Assembly (NCBI RefSeq): GCF_037126465.1
Contig: NC_088203.1
Coordinates: 90,086,668-90,150,667 of the forward strand
DNA length: 64,000 nt
Direction of reading: 5' to 3'
Source of the DNA: Ornithodoros turicata
Lineage: Eukaryota > Arthropoda > Arachnida > Ixodida > Argasidae
Below are positions 42,812 to 53,428 of the stretch, piece after piece. Within the stretch, counting starts at the first letter, position 1; each line of letters opens with the position of its first letter. Under the pieces are notes generated by a model. That model saw nothing but the letters and a program-made list of their open reading frames with translations. It was not told the origin of the DNA and made no database searches. A program made the translations under genes and the position numbers.

Positions 42812-42981
42812 CGTCCATCGTGTCGTTACATCCATCGTGTCATTACATCCATCATGCTGTTACGTCCAACGCGTCATTACATCCATACCGTGCTATTACA
42901 TCCAACGAGCTGTGAGATCCATCGTGCCAGTACGTCCATCGATGGATGTAACGACATGATGGATGTAACAGCTCGTTGGAT
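42812..42981. repeat. 17-bp tandem array, right, with an inversion
   Basis: About eight units in the same orientation as the left array (42812-42945), then at TCCATCGATGGA (about 42936-42947) the orientation flips and about three units continue reversed (GGATGTAACGAC, GGATGTAACAG, GTTGGATGAAATGG). Confidence 0.9.
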
Positions 42982-45900
42982 GAAATGGCCCCGTACCCCC
43001 TGGCAGCGCCACCAAATGACGCCCCCGACACAGACAAGCCTTCGACAAGCCCTCGACAAACCCTCGAAACTGCTTCATAGGGGATTATCCGTCGATTGGG
43101 GGCTGCGTTCGAAACAACACCCACCGTTTTTATATTCCTCCCAAATAGACGAAACGGGAAACGGAAGGCCATTATCCTCGACCAATAACATTCCAGCACA
43201 GGCCTTCTTAATTGAAATCTCCTGTGTTAAACAGTTTGGAAATGCATGCAATATTCTGAAGTGTACCATTATTAGGTTGATTTTCAAGAGGATCAATGCC
43301 AATATACACGGTGTTGCACGAGAGAGTGAACCCTAATTATTTAAAAAATCTACGTGAGATAAAAATCGGGAACCTTCTGCGCGACGCTTGTGGAGGTTTT
43401 TGCTGTCCAAACAGGTGTTTTCTATGTATGTACCTCATTAATAAGTCCAATTTGCTTATTTGAACTCAAACATTTGCAAAGGAAATGTAACGTTTTTTCT
43501 TTTTTTGCACTTGGCCCATGGCCACAGCGCATCATTTCAGTCACAAATACAGTATCTTCCGCAATGTTTCCACAAGAATTTTACACCCGAAAACACACAA
43601 CAGCTGCCAGAAAAACCATCGCTCCTCAAGGCGTGCGCTCGGCCAAGTACGCCTTATTCATAAGTGCTGCCATCTCGTGGCGGCGGCTGGCGGCGGCGCC
43701 ATGTTGGAGTATTCGGGCGGTCGTGCTACATGCGATTTCCTGTAACGGGACCAGCTGGAGAGTCGGGAAACTTGCGATTCAAGCTTTTTAGGATGACAAG
43801 CGAGCTGGAAGAATGCACAGCCGAGCTCACGAACCTAACGTTATACTAGCGTTTCTTTCGGACAACTTCGTTATTGTCTTCTACAGCGGGTAAACAGCAT
43901 CGAATAAGCACGCTAGGCGTAGCTGCAACTTCGTGACTAAATCTCACGTCGAATTGCGCACTTTTGGACTCTGTCGCTTTTGTAAATCTGAATACTCAAC
44001 TACTTGCCCGAAGTTACAGCAGTGTTTTGTTGCGGCGTATTACGCAGTTACGTAACGGGTCCCTATATGTTATACCAACAAGCCCAAAGGTTCGCTCTTC
44101 TCCTGTATGGGCGTTTGTGCAGCATAGAGTGGCGATGCATGATGTTAATACCGAACTCTCTGCTTAGTTGCTGGTCCTGTTCAGTAACTGAATAAAAAAA
44201 GCATTTGAGCACCTGTGACTAGACACATTTTTGTGTGCCTTCAGTAAAATATCGGATGTACTTTCATACTCGCACATGTAGCTGTTTGGTACCAGAAACC
44301 CAACAAAAGGTGAACGGACACATACTTTTTGAGACGGAAGTTATGTGGGGCTGACTGTTCACACAAAGATAGAGGAAGAGCCCCTTTCTTGGAGACACAG
44401 AAAACCAGACTTTCTGTGATGATTTGACGATTTCCTCGCATGTGATGCCGTTTTCCGTTATGATGAAAAGGCAACGGTACACCAGAAGGAGCACATTGGT
44501 TTTGCTCTGAAATCTGCTGTGTCGTACTTGGTTATCCGCTTGGTTAGCTCCTTTTTAAAAGCAATCAGAGTAACGATGTCCCAAACGGAGATGCACCACT
44601 AAGAGAGACAGTGCACAAATCTCATCTTCCCAATCATCTCCTAAATTCTGGTCTGGCAGCACGCTTCCACTGGAAATTCAACACTCCTGCACTTGAATGA
44701 AGTACTCTATAGCTCCCGTTTAGTATAGACCTACTTCTGAAAGAAGCTGCCGTCCTGTGACGCGCCAAACAACCTCAGTCTAAGGATGTTCTGACCGTGA
44801 ACGTGTCACGTGCCTTTTTAATTATTTTACAGGCAATAATAGCTGGGGATTTACGTTCTCGGTATACGGGCCAATTTTGCCCTTTTGGGTGCACAGTGGC
44901 ACGAGCAGTAATGGGGAGTTGCCGGTCAACCTCCCCAGATGCCGCGTTGTTGGCGGTAGGCGATGTGGCGAAAACCGAAACCACCGGGAGCTATACTCAA
45001 ACATGGCGCGTAAACGCAGTCTGTGTCTCCACACATAGATGGCGCGCTCTGAATAAGGCGAGGAATATGTAGAGGAGGAAAGGACAACACTGAAAACAGC
45101 AAGAAGCCAGGTCCATCTCATTTTTGCTGCCTCTTTTTTTGTTTTGTTTGGTTACTTTTACCAGTTGAGATGAACTCGTTATATCGGCTTATCAGATTGC
45201 GCCCGGTCCCCACCTGTTTCCATGCGCAGTGGGTGTGTCTTTGGGCCGTGCCGATGCTCCCGGCACTGTGAAATCCGAAAGCGTGCTTACAGAGATGGCA
45301 AGTTTTCGGGTGTCAAGTAATTGGGGAGTAGTTGAAGAAACTTTAAATTACGATTGGAATAGCATGTGGGGGCCATGGTCTTTCTAATTAGCGAAAAAAC
45401 AACAACAACAATAAAACGTTAGCTTTCCTTTGCAAAATTTTGAGTTCAGTTAAGATAGTTAGCCTAATTGCAAACCGTCCGTTTGGGTGGCAAAAACCTT
45501 CACAAGTGCCATGCAGAGGGTTTCTCATTGTTATCGCACGTAGATTTTTTTTATAATGAGGGTTACTCTGTCGTGCAACACTCTGTATATGAATAACCTG
45601 GCCAACTGATGCAATGCTCGTATGAGAATGCCAACGACGCGCAAGCTACACAAGCTAGCCTCATTACACGAGTGCGTTGTACAGGTGCTTTCTATTTTCA
45701 CGGGACGTCGCCAACTCGCAAAATAATTGCATCGACTTTTGGCGCCCGTGATGCATTTTCTTGCCTTTTTTGATGAAAATTTCTAACAAATTGGGCGCGT
45801 CTTTCGTGAACAGATACTTGTGTTTTGCTCAAATATGTTGAGACCACTCTGTGCTGTCCAGTAAAGTGGTTTTATGCAAAGTAACATTGTTACTGTGCGC

Positions 45901-46293
45901 AGACAATGCAAGCGCGAGTAGGTATTTCACTGGTCGAATGAGCAGAAAATGATATTAAGGCAAATGCCATAGAAGCTATTTGCGTGACACCGCACGAATG
46001 ACATTAAAGCTTAACGCATCAAGTACTTAAAGCCCTCCCCCTTTTTTTTTTCTTCGTGTGACGCGGGTACTAGAATCTCCGCGCCTTCTAGCACGTGAAG
46101 GTAGTTGGGATGGCTGGATGGTTGGCTTAAGGAACAAAAAATATGGAGAGGTTGGCACAACTCCACATTGGGCCGGCTGCTGCAGAACGCCTAGGGTGGC
46201 GAGGCGTCGTTACAAGAGAGAAACTGATGTTCTGAGGCTGGAACAGCATAGAAGGGACAGATACAAATAAAGCCTCAAATTGCCTAAGAAATC
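42982..46293. other. 3.3 kb without a recognised gene
   Basis: No transposon domain and no repeat that pairs in this window. Visible items are a GGCGGCGGCTGGCGGCGGCG stretch at 43679-43698 and a GAAAACAACAACAACAATAAAA run near 45395-45416. Short frames are unsupported. Confidence 0.4.
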
Positions 46294-46369
46294 AACGATG
46301 AAAGATGAAAGTCACTGAAAAGGTTAGCCAGCTGGCTAACCTTTTCAGTGACTTTCATCTTTCGTCGTT
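46294..46369. repeat. 76-bp spacerless palindrome, one mismatch
   Basis: 38-base arms meet at GCCAG|CTGGC (46331|46332) with no loop; one mismatched pair (ATGAAAG versus CTTTCGT side). Such a structure can extrude as a cruciform and is unstable in many hosts. Confidence 0.95.
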
Positions 46370-46540
46370 ACAAGATTTTTTAGAGGATTCATGTATTCCA
46401 CGAGAGACTTAATAGAGAAGGAAATCACAGAGTGCAACAAAACTTGGCCATAGACGCCTGGACAGTCACCGAATACTTTCTTGATGTGAAGAGGACCACT
46501 GACGTACCCGTCATATACACTGTCGCAGGTCAGCAGTACG

Positions 46541-46602
46541 TGGTGGTGGTGGTGCTGAAAGGGTTCGCCGTTGTCGGCCTCACAGAGGTGAGCAACGCAT
46601 TA
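46541..46602 (+). repeat. Dispersed repeat R1, copy 1
   Basis: Shares GTGGTGGTGCT..GAAAGGG and GCCGTTGTCGGCCTC(A/G)CAGAGG with 48554-48612. Most likely a piece of an interspersed element. Confidence 0.7.
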
Positions 46603-47129
46603 AAAATGCATAAAACATTAAAAAAGTGATTGTGTACAGTACGTGATTGGTGTTCTCTGGTACTCTACACTGGTCTCCGTTTGGTGAGGGAGCTACCCAA
46701 TACATTGTAGGAACGCGTGAACGTGGGGAACGCGGGGGAAAGTTCAGCCGGAATCGGATGTAGCAATGGCCCCAGTGATGTGGACGTCCTTCAATTTGAG
46801 TTATTGTAATTATTACTCAGTCGATGTGTTTTTCTTAGTGTGTTCAACAAAATATGCACTCCCGGCCTTGGAGTGTGTTTAATACCTCTGTCCTTGGGTA
46901 AACGAAGCCACCGCCATTACGCAGGCCTCCATGCAAGGTTTGCACAGCTCCAGATAAACACCCCTTTCTTGATGCTCTTCTAACATATGGTGTTCGCGTC
47001 TTATTCATCTTCTCGCGATTGCCGATGGGAGACATGCACAGATGATGTCGTGTTTTATGCTCCCGTAGTTGTTTTCCTTAGAAACCCACAGACTAAGCAC
47101 CTTTGCCGCCATTTTTATTTTTATTTCAG

Positions 47130-47249
47130 GTACCATTCGAAGCCAACTATGTTCGTGACTCGAAACGTGACGTGACGCGATGGCAAGGCTCAGGAAGCGA
47201 ACAGCGATCTGGAGACTTCCACGAGGAGGTGGACTACTATTGCCAATAG
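47130..47249 (+). CDS. Candidate terminal exon, speculative
   Basis: A good acceptor-like sequence (ATTTTTATTTTTATTTCAG at 47111-47129) is followed by 39 open codons, VPFEANYVRDSKRDVTRW and on, to TAG at 47247-47249. The peptide is charged with no recognised domain. No donor-linked upstream exon can be named and such acceptor strings occur by chance. Confidence 0.15.
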   Translation, partial: VPFEANYVRDSKRDVTRWQGSGSEQRSGDFHEEVDYYCQ

Positions 47250-47689
47250 ACGTCCAGTGGTCCGCTGTGGTGCGGCACAACAAAACCAACGACATGCCAT
47301 GGCGCTGGACATATGAAGCATTTTGAATGTCTACGAGAACGGCAGCTGGGATGCCATTCCAATCTGTGGTCGTGGAAGGTATGAATATATGAAGAAGGGC
47401 TACTACGTTTTGAACGTTGCGCTTGAATGGGTGATGGATACGCGAAAACGTGCTGCGTGGGAATGGTAAGAGTGAAGACTCGAGACCATGATAGTATGCG
47501 AACTCTTATGGAGAAGACGCAAGCATGAAATCTTATGACGAACTGGTAAGTCAGGAAGGGACAGGGGGAACTTTCATGGCGGTTACAGTAGGAACCCCCC
47601 CTCCCGTTTTTTTCCCTTTTGTCTAATAAATATATCCCCCCCCCCGAGAATTATCTGATGTGTTGAACCGTACGGCTCGGTTCTTAAAG

Positions 47690-48415
47690 AGGTGGGGGGA
47701 TATGTTTAATAGAATGAAAAGAAAAGAATGGAAATGTCAGCCAGGCTAATGCCGGCTTGCTATTCCAAAAAGAAAGAAACTCAAAATAAACAATAAGAAA
47801 GAAGGAAAGTAAGGAAAAAAGAAAGACAACAGTTAGTGCAGTACAGGCACGACATGCCACAAGAAAGCCCAGTCAGAAGGCAGACGCAAGGCCGCAGTCT
47901 TTCAGGAAGCTGAGCAGGGCTGTGGTGACGGCCCACTGGGTAGGTCGAGGGACGGGACCAAGGAGGGTGACCATACACATTGTGTTGCATAGACGGTGAC
48001 GGAGGGGCTTGCCGATGGGGAATGTGCTGCTGGCAGTGCAGAAGGTAATGACGAATGTCGGCCACCTCGACACAGCTGGAACACAAGGGGGAGCTGGATT
48101 GGCCCATTTTGTAAAGAAGCAATGGCGTGCGTGTAACGTTGAGACGGAGCCGGTGCAGCACTGATTCCCCCTGACGACAGCAGCGACACGCAATGAAAAA
48201 GGCAACCGAGGGGTCGATGGACTGCAGGTGACTGTTGTAGGCGGCAGCCTCAGAAATAAATGCTTGGGCACGGGCGGCACACCGGCGGCGAACAGATAAA
48301 TGGCAAGCCGAAAGTGTAAGGGGCAGACGTGAAGTGGCAGGAGTAGCAGCTGTGGCACCTCGTCTTGCAGCCGCGTCTGCGCGTGTGTTACCGGTCAGGT
48401 CTTAAAGGGGTTGCG
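47690..48415 (-). pseudogene. LINE C-terminus (RNase H end plus CCHC finger), minus strand
   Basis: Read minus from about 48405: GNTRADAAARRG (the end of the RNase H, GHAG.xGN.AAD), then a linker and VLHRLRLNVTRTPLLLYKMG, followed by the finger CSSCVEVADIRHYLLHC (C-x2-C-x8-H-x4-C). The finger and the RLRLNV block are equivalent to the LINE B C-terminus but not the same family. The 5' part is truncated at about 48415 (GTCAGGTCTTAAAGG junction). The 3' end lies near 47690 with AT- and C-rich sequence. Confidence 0.85.
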
Positions 48416-48897
48416 ACAGGTCATCCCACGTTATCATGGATAAAAGTAAAATGCGCTTCTTTGCATCGATGTGAACCCTCATTGAAGGTTTCACAGCGAA
48501 GAGGGTCATAGAAGCGGAGAAAATGGACTCCACGAATACCGAAACTCATGCGGCTGGTGGTGGTGCTCGTGAAAGGGCAGCCGTTGTCGGCCTCGCAGAG
48601 GGGGGCAACTTCATGACTAACGCCCTGGGGGAATGTGCGTCCTGGCCGACTTATAAAGGAAACTCATGTGGCTCCGACATCACAATCCTCGCCGCTGCCA
48701 GTGAGGCAGCACCCGAGAAGTCACGTGCTTACGGCTGCCAATGGGAATGGACGCAAGTCCGAGCTCTGTGCCGTCTGCTCTTTGCTCGGAGTGTATTCGA
48801 CGACTTGAACCGCACTATGTACGACACGTGGAAGAAAAAATTCGCTGGCGATTTAGCGGGATTTAGCGAGAGAAATGCGTTAGCATTAACCGCCTTG
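48416..48897. other. Interval with dispersed repeat R1
   Basis: Starts CTTAAAGGGGTTGCGACAGG, a start I associate with frequent tick interspersed repeats. It includes R1 copy 2. The open frame 48523-48939 is without a domain. Confidence 0.4.
48554..48612 (+). repeat. Dispersed repeat R1, copy 2
   Basis: Matches 46541-46602 (GTGGTGGTGCT, GAAAGGG, GCCGTTGTCGGCCTC, CAGAGG). Confidence 0.7.
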
Positions 48898-49095
48898 TCC
48901 GGTCCATACTTGACTTCCGGGTATCCACTTCCGGTTTAAACGCAACTCCCGGTTGTCCACTGCCAGTCTAAACCCTACTTCCCTAATCCTGTCTATACTT
49001 GACTTCCGGTATGCATTTCCGGTCCAACTGAACTTCCGGTTCTCCACTTCCGGTCTCACCGGATTTCCGGCTGTCCACCTCCAGTCAATTTTGAT
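48898..49095 (+). repeat. Degenerate ACTTCCGGT-rich tandem block
   Basis: At least eight ACTTCCGG(T/G)-type strings occur with 10-30 base spacing. The interval pattern alternates ...TGTCCACTTCC and ...TTAAACCC. The core matches an ETS-type GGAA site in sequence, but the block looks like a decayed minisatellite. Confidence 0.75.
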
Positions 49096-49500
49096 TTTCG
49101 GTTTAACACTATCAATTACTATATGTAAGTCTATTTAATTAACCTTTAATTAGATGTAATTACTTTCAATTATCCTGTAATTACCCTTTAATTACCTTAG
49201 ATAACCTCTGGTTACATGAGGCAATCTTGAATTTCCTTAATTACCTTTAATTACGTTGACATGCCTTAATTACGCTCAATTCGCCTTTAATTGACGTTAA
49301 TTTCCTTTAATTACCTGCGGTATTCTTTAATTTCATTTAATCTTTCTCTTTCTCTACATACATCTTACATGCATTACCTTTAAACTCAACTTTCTTGTTT
49401 TAATTGCTTTTACTTACCCCTAATTACCTTCAAGTACTCTTACCTCTTACTCTTAATTACCTTCAATTTCAAATCATTTGCCCCCATTTACATTTACCCT
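49096..49500 (+). repeat. Degenerate TTTAATTACC tandem block
   Basis: About 400 bases composed largely of CTTTAATTAC(C) variants roughly every 12-20 bases. It directly follows the ACTTCCGGT block, with a shift from GC-richer to AT-rich units at about 49095. Confidence 0.85.
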
Positions 49501-49555
49501 CTTATATCCCCTTAGCATGTCCACTTATACCGCTGTCTCGGTGAGGCTTCACCAT

Positions 49556-49593
49556 CTCACACACACACACACACACACACATACATACATACA
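49556..49593. repeat. (CA)n(CATA)n microsatellite
   Basis: A run of CA about 12 units long passes into three CATA units. Confidence 0.95.
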
Positions 49594-51511
49594 GCTTTTT
49601 CCATTTTGACGCTTCTGATGCTAACGCATTCATAATTCTTTTCTCCTAAGTATTCTGGTGTGCGCTACAATGCATCCATGATGTAATGAACCACACCTAT
49701 GAAAGTGTCCGAACCGTGGTCGAAACTCCTTTAACTCTGAAACTTTAAAAAATGTAGTCTCTCATGGGTCCCCTATGCTTGATGCGTGTTCTAATATTTG
49801 GTCGTATATGCGAAGTGTAAAGCGTATTTTTAAGGTTAGCAGCGATAAGGATGACCCTCACAGGGCGGAGTTCCTGCATGGATATCCTGAGAGGTAAGTA
49901 GTGCTCCTAGGGCTGTGCGTTGATGAGCTGGCATGCACGACAGAGGAAGTGGTTACGTCATAATAACAGGCCGATAATAAGCCAACAAGGAATTCTGACT
50001 ATTTAAATAGTGTAAATAATCGCAACACATTTTTCAGTTGACTTTTGCCTGATATATGTACGTACGAATGGTAGATTGTACATATTTTGAGCAGTTTGAC
50101 ATACACGTAACGATGTAGAACCCGCTACATCATCATTAATTATTTGTTGTTGTGTTGCACGAAGAACATTTACGTTGTTATAGTGTTAGCGACAAGCAGA
50201 GCGTAATTAGATAAGTATGTTAATAAAATATTCTGAACAGCTAATTTTAAGAGACTGACTAACAAGGAAGTAACGCTTTACCCAGATCTGTAGTGCGAGA
50301 ACTTTCCCCGCTACCAACTTAAAGGCTTAAAGCTTAAACCAATACCATTATTCCGCTACTGAAAGAGGTAACGCATACGGTGGCGATGCGTAGTGCAGCT
50401 ACGTGCGAACAACAACGACAACTTTATTTTGAGATGAGGAATGGAGAGTTTCATCGCCAGGAGCGGGCTACGTCCGATGTTGCGATACGCATAAAGCAAA
50501 ATGCGAAACAGAATGTCTTTCTGAACACGATATTTCTTCTCTGGTAAATAATCACTTGTTTTCATATTACCTTACAGGACCATAAATACTGCAAATATGT
50601 CATTCATTTCGCTGAACTTTTTCACGATATTTCCTAACAAGGAGAAAGCATTCCGTGGTCGATTATGTGGTGCTTTTTGAATAAAAGAAAAGAAAAAGAA
50701 AATGCGCTTCCCACGGAAGACAAATGAAACCGTCTTTTAGATTCGTGCGGAGGCTTTTTCTCCAGCGAAATGGTTCTAATACGAGCGTAAATCCTTGTGA
50801 GCTGCACTGTCACAAAACCAGTAACCGCTCGCTGTTTATAGTTAATTACGCGTCGGTTATCTGTCGCTCAACTAGTGTATACGGTTTTATTTTGCATATA
50901 AAGGTTTTTAAAACGTTAAACGCAGCACAGCAGTACGGGAGTGCGCAGTGACCCATCGCAAGAAGGAAAACTGAACCAGTGTTCCAAAACCGTACCGAAC
51001 GTCTAAATGACCAGACAAGTGCTTTGATCGTTCCTAAGCGTCGCATGGGCATGCCTGCCACTAGAAAGAAAATTGTCCTTGCCATCTCGCGAACCCACCG
51101 CTCAAGCTGCATGGATGAACGAGTCCACCAGCAGGATCGTCGACTGGCAAAAACTGCTTATCGTGGCAAGAAAAGGTTAACACACGCGATGTTTGCACCA
51201 GACAACGAGAAGAATAAGGAAGAACATCGAAAGAGCGAGGTCAAATGAGCGAGCTGCGCATCCCGCTTGCATGCGCCGTAGCAGGCGGGAGTCACATGAT
51301 CCTACTTTCCACGCAAAAACGACGGCAGCGCCCGTCTCTCCAGTGGTGGAGCTCGCGTCCAATAGTTTTCGCCATCCTTTATTTAATGTTCGTGCACCTT
51401 ATTTACCGGAGTCCCCAATATCGTGTGTGCGGTAATGTCTCTCGGAAGTTCGGGGCGCTCTTCCTAGAGAACTTCAGGTAAACCTTTACTCAACAGTGTG
51501 GCTATATAAAC
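49594..51511. other. Mostly unannotated
   Basis: Includes the LINE-tail-like sequence at 50405-50475. Short frames (50724-50951, 50979-51248, 51193-51481) carry no domain. Confidence 0.4.
50405..50475 (-). repeat. LINE 3'-tail-like sequence, minus strand
   Basis: Minus strand reads ...ATCTCAAAATAAAGTTGTCG followed by TTGTTGTTC: an AATAAA followed by a GTTGTC/GTTGTT tail, the appearance of a non-LTR 3' end. No coding part remains. Confidence 0.4.
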
Positions 51512-51690
51512 AAAACTGTATGGCTTCCTGAAAGCTTGTAACTTGGACGCTTCAGATAGGTAATAGGTCTGCTGTTTTTGGAGCGCTTTTTCAGCCATCG
51601 AATTTCAAGGATTGCTGCGCAAAGCAAGCTAGTGGAGTTCAGAAGCGCGCCAACCCTGAGGCGACTCGCGCGCCATCTATTGAGAAAGCA
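51512..51690. repeat. Dispersed repeat R2, copy 1
   Basis: Shares CTGAAAGCTTG, TTGGACGCTTCAGATA, GTAATAG(C/G)TCTGCTG and later GCCAACCCTG(A/C)GGCGACTCGC with 62177-62395. Minus translations of both read ITYLKRP.(Y/F)KLS near the end, but no known protein is implied. Confidence 0.75.
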
Positions 51691-51693
51691 AGA

Positions 51694-51836
51694 AATGAAC
51701 GACAACGTTCTCGCCCCTGATTTGTTGAAAACGTGAGGCGGACTCTATTTTGTATCCATTATGCACGTGCACAATGGGTGCAAAATAGGCTCCGCCTCCC
51801 GTTTTCAACAAATCAAGGGCGAGAACGTTGTCATTC
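51694..51836. mobile_element. Foldback MITE with GATTTGTTGAAAAC arms
   Basis: AATGA-ACGACAACGTTCTCGCC at the left pairs with its inverse at the right. The inner arms carry CTGATTTGTTGAAAACG, AGGCGGA and CTATTTTG, closing at CATTATGCACGTGCACAATG. The GATTTGTT(G/C)AAAA motif and layout recur in the foldbacks at 52514-52751 and 52785-53032. Confidence 0.85.
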
Positions 51837-52513
51837 GGACGCGCAGACCCCAGGCATTGCACAGCAGGTGCTCACATAGCTTACATTGCCTGAGACCCGT
51901 GTGCTTCAAACCAGGGTGTCGGAGCGAACCGAAAACCGGAACCGAAAACCGAAAAAAACCGCTATTTTGGTGCGAACCGGAACGGAATCGAAACCGTATA
52001 CGTTTTTTTCGCTCAGGAGGGAAACCGAAAAATATATTTAACGGTTTTCAGTACAAGAAAAAACTTCGCCGGTTTGGACTACGGATATAGGCGAACGAAA
52101 CAGACGTCGTGTGCTCTGAAGTCATGTCATGGATACTATACGAGGGTTACGGTCACGGTGGAATGTATGTCGGTATAGTATCACCCTTAGGCTCCCTTTG
52201 TAATGTTTATAGTTCGCGCACGCACACAGACTTCGAGGTACATGTGACTCTTTAGCAATGTGCCGTAGTGTTCGTTTTAATTTGATCCCCCCAAACTCTC
52301 CTTAACTAAACAGCGACCCAAAGGGGCTGCATAACGGCTTCTTTATCGGTAATGTCGCGCAACACGTCCCTTGTTTGAGAGCAGCTAAGTTGAATACATT
52401 TACGTATACGCGAGGGCAAGCCCGTGCAACTCTCTTGTGGACAGGACACGAAGAAAATAAAACGGAGCCGTCGAGCGCGTTTGTGAATGAAAGTGTTCCT
52501 CGATTTGCGTCGT

Positions 52514-52751
52514 CACTGTTAAAACAGAACATCACCACATAGCACGCTACTAGCCAACCATCCTACCTAATGATATCATTTTGTGTCATGATTTGTTCAA
52601 AATAGGGGGGAGGCGCCTATCTGCGACAAGATAATCTGTCCAAGATAGGCGTCTCCCCCCTGTTTTGAACAAATCATGACACAAAATGATATCATTCGGT
52701 AGGATGGTTGGCTAGTATCGTGCTATGTGGTGAAATTCTTTTTTAACAGTG
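52514..52751. mobile_element. Foldback MITE nested in the hAT, tip CACTGTTAAAA
   Basis: Arms pair throughout: CACTGTTAAAACAGAA, TCACCACATAGCACG(C/A)TACTAGCCAACCATCCTAC, ATGATATCATTTTGTGTCATG and ATTTGTTCAAAA, then CTCCCCC/GGGGGGA near the loop. The palindromic extension continues one base out on each side, and no TA duplication is clear. Confidence 0.88.
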
Positions 52752-52784
52752 ACGCGTGCGGTGGTGCTTGCTGGCTAGACAGTA

Positions 52785-53032
52785 CACTCTTAAAAATGAA
52801 CTTCACCGCATAGCACGCTCCTAGCCAACCATCATCTCGAATGATATCGTTATCTGCCCTGATTTGTTGAAAACGGGGACGTACGCCTTTTTTGTGACAC
52901 TTATGCTGTTCATAATTGTCACAAAAAAGGCGTACGTCTTCCGTTTTCAACAAATCAGGGCCGACAACGATATCATTCGAGATAATGGTTGGCTAGAAGC
53001 GAGCTATGCGGTGAAGTTCATTTTTAAGAGTG
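52785..53032. mobile_element. Foldback MITE nested in the hAT, tip CACTCTTAAAAATGAA
   Basis: Tip CACTCTTAAAAATGAACTTC at both ends in opposite orientation; the arms match through CACCGCATAGC, CTAGCCAACCAT, GAATGATATCGTT, TGATTTGTTGAAAACGG and AAAGGCGTACG. TA flanks both sides (52783-52784, 53033-53034). Confidence 0.92.
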
Positions 53033-53034
53033 TA

Positions 53035-53190
53035 GCAACAGACATTCGGATGGGACGCAATCGCTCCAACCCAGCCAGAAAGTACTTTACGTATGACATC
53101 ACGACAAACAAGTCCGTTTGTAGCATGCGCTTCAATAAAGGAGAAAGCCCATTTGAACAGACAGTAACCTACAAGAACCAGGAGCTACCA
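53035..53190 (+). pseudogene. BED-type zinc-finger remnant of a hAT transposase
   Basis: Plus frame reads RSNPARKYFTYDITTNKSVC, with the KYF..D block and first cysteine of a BED finger, then SMRFNKGESPFEQTV. The second cysteine and histidines cannot be placed, and the hAT right end follows after about 230 bases, so the catalytic part has been deleted. Confidence 0.55.
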
Positions 53191-53428
53191 ATTTTACAGC
53201 TGTCTATTGATATTAAATACCGTGTATGCGGAATAAGCAGGTTTACTTTATGTAACATTGATTTTTTTTTGTGGGGATGAATATTCCCAGCAGAAGCGGA
53301 ACCGGTTAAAAACCGGTATGAACCGTTATTTTTTTGCTCCGGAGCAGAACCGGTACCGGATCGTTTATGATGTAACCGGAACGAAAACCGGAACGAAAAA
53401 CGTTTCGGTTCGACACCCTGCTTCAAAC

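Larger units (their letters stand above)
40921..42981. mobile_element. ~2.06-kb element with 17-bp unit arrays at both ends
   Basis: The left end is an array of about 13 units of CCATTACATCCAACGAG (40921-41150). The right end is an array of the same unit (42812-42981) whose last three units are inverted, so the outer tip read inward is CCATTTCATCCAACGAGCTG, matching the left tip CCACTACATCCAACGTGCCA. The interior (41151-42811) is unique apart from a possible MULE-like fragment at 42182-42330. The architecture is the same as that of 14807-16027 with a different unit. Superfamily unknown, and no target duplication is certain. Confidence 0.55.
46370..47689. other. Otherwise unannotated interval
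   Basis: Contains the dispersed repeat at 46541-46602 and the speculative exon. A short inverted pair flanks a hairpin at 47626-47715 (TAATAAATATATCCCCCCCC against GGGGGGATATGTTTAATAGA). Confidence 0.35.
51912..53420. mobile_element. hAT element with exact 8-bp target duplication
   Basis: Tips are CAGGGTGTCGGAGCGAACCG at the left and CAGGGTGTCGAACCGAAACG (minus) at the right, followed inwards by CGGAACCG/AAAACCGG-rich subterminal repeats on both sides (51920-52080 and 53285-53420). CTTCAAAC lies directly outside each tip (51904-51911, 53421-53428). Eight-base duplications and CAGGGTGTCG-like tips are hAT features. Only a BED finger remnant of the transposase remains. Two foldback MITEs (52514-52751 and 52785-53032) have inserted into it. 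Confidence 0.92.

Noticed and set aside
47873..48358. 161-codon minus frame
   Set aside because: Shadow of the LINE C-terminus read in another frame, which has the recognisable CCHC finger.
48898..49095. Cluster of functional ETS-type binding sites
   Set aside because: The motif density fits a decayed minisatellite and no promoter or gene lies beside it.
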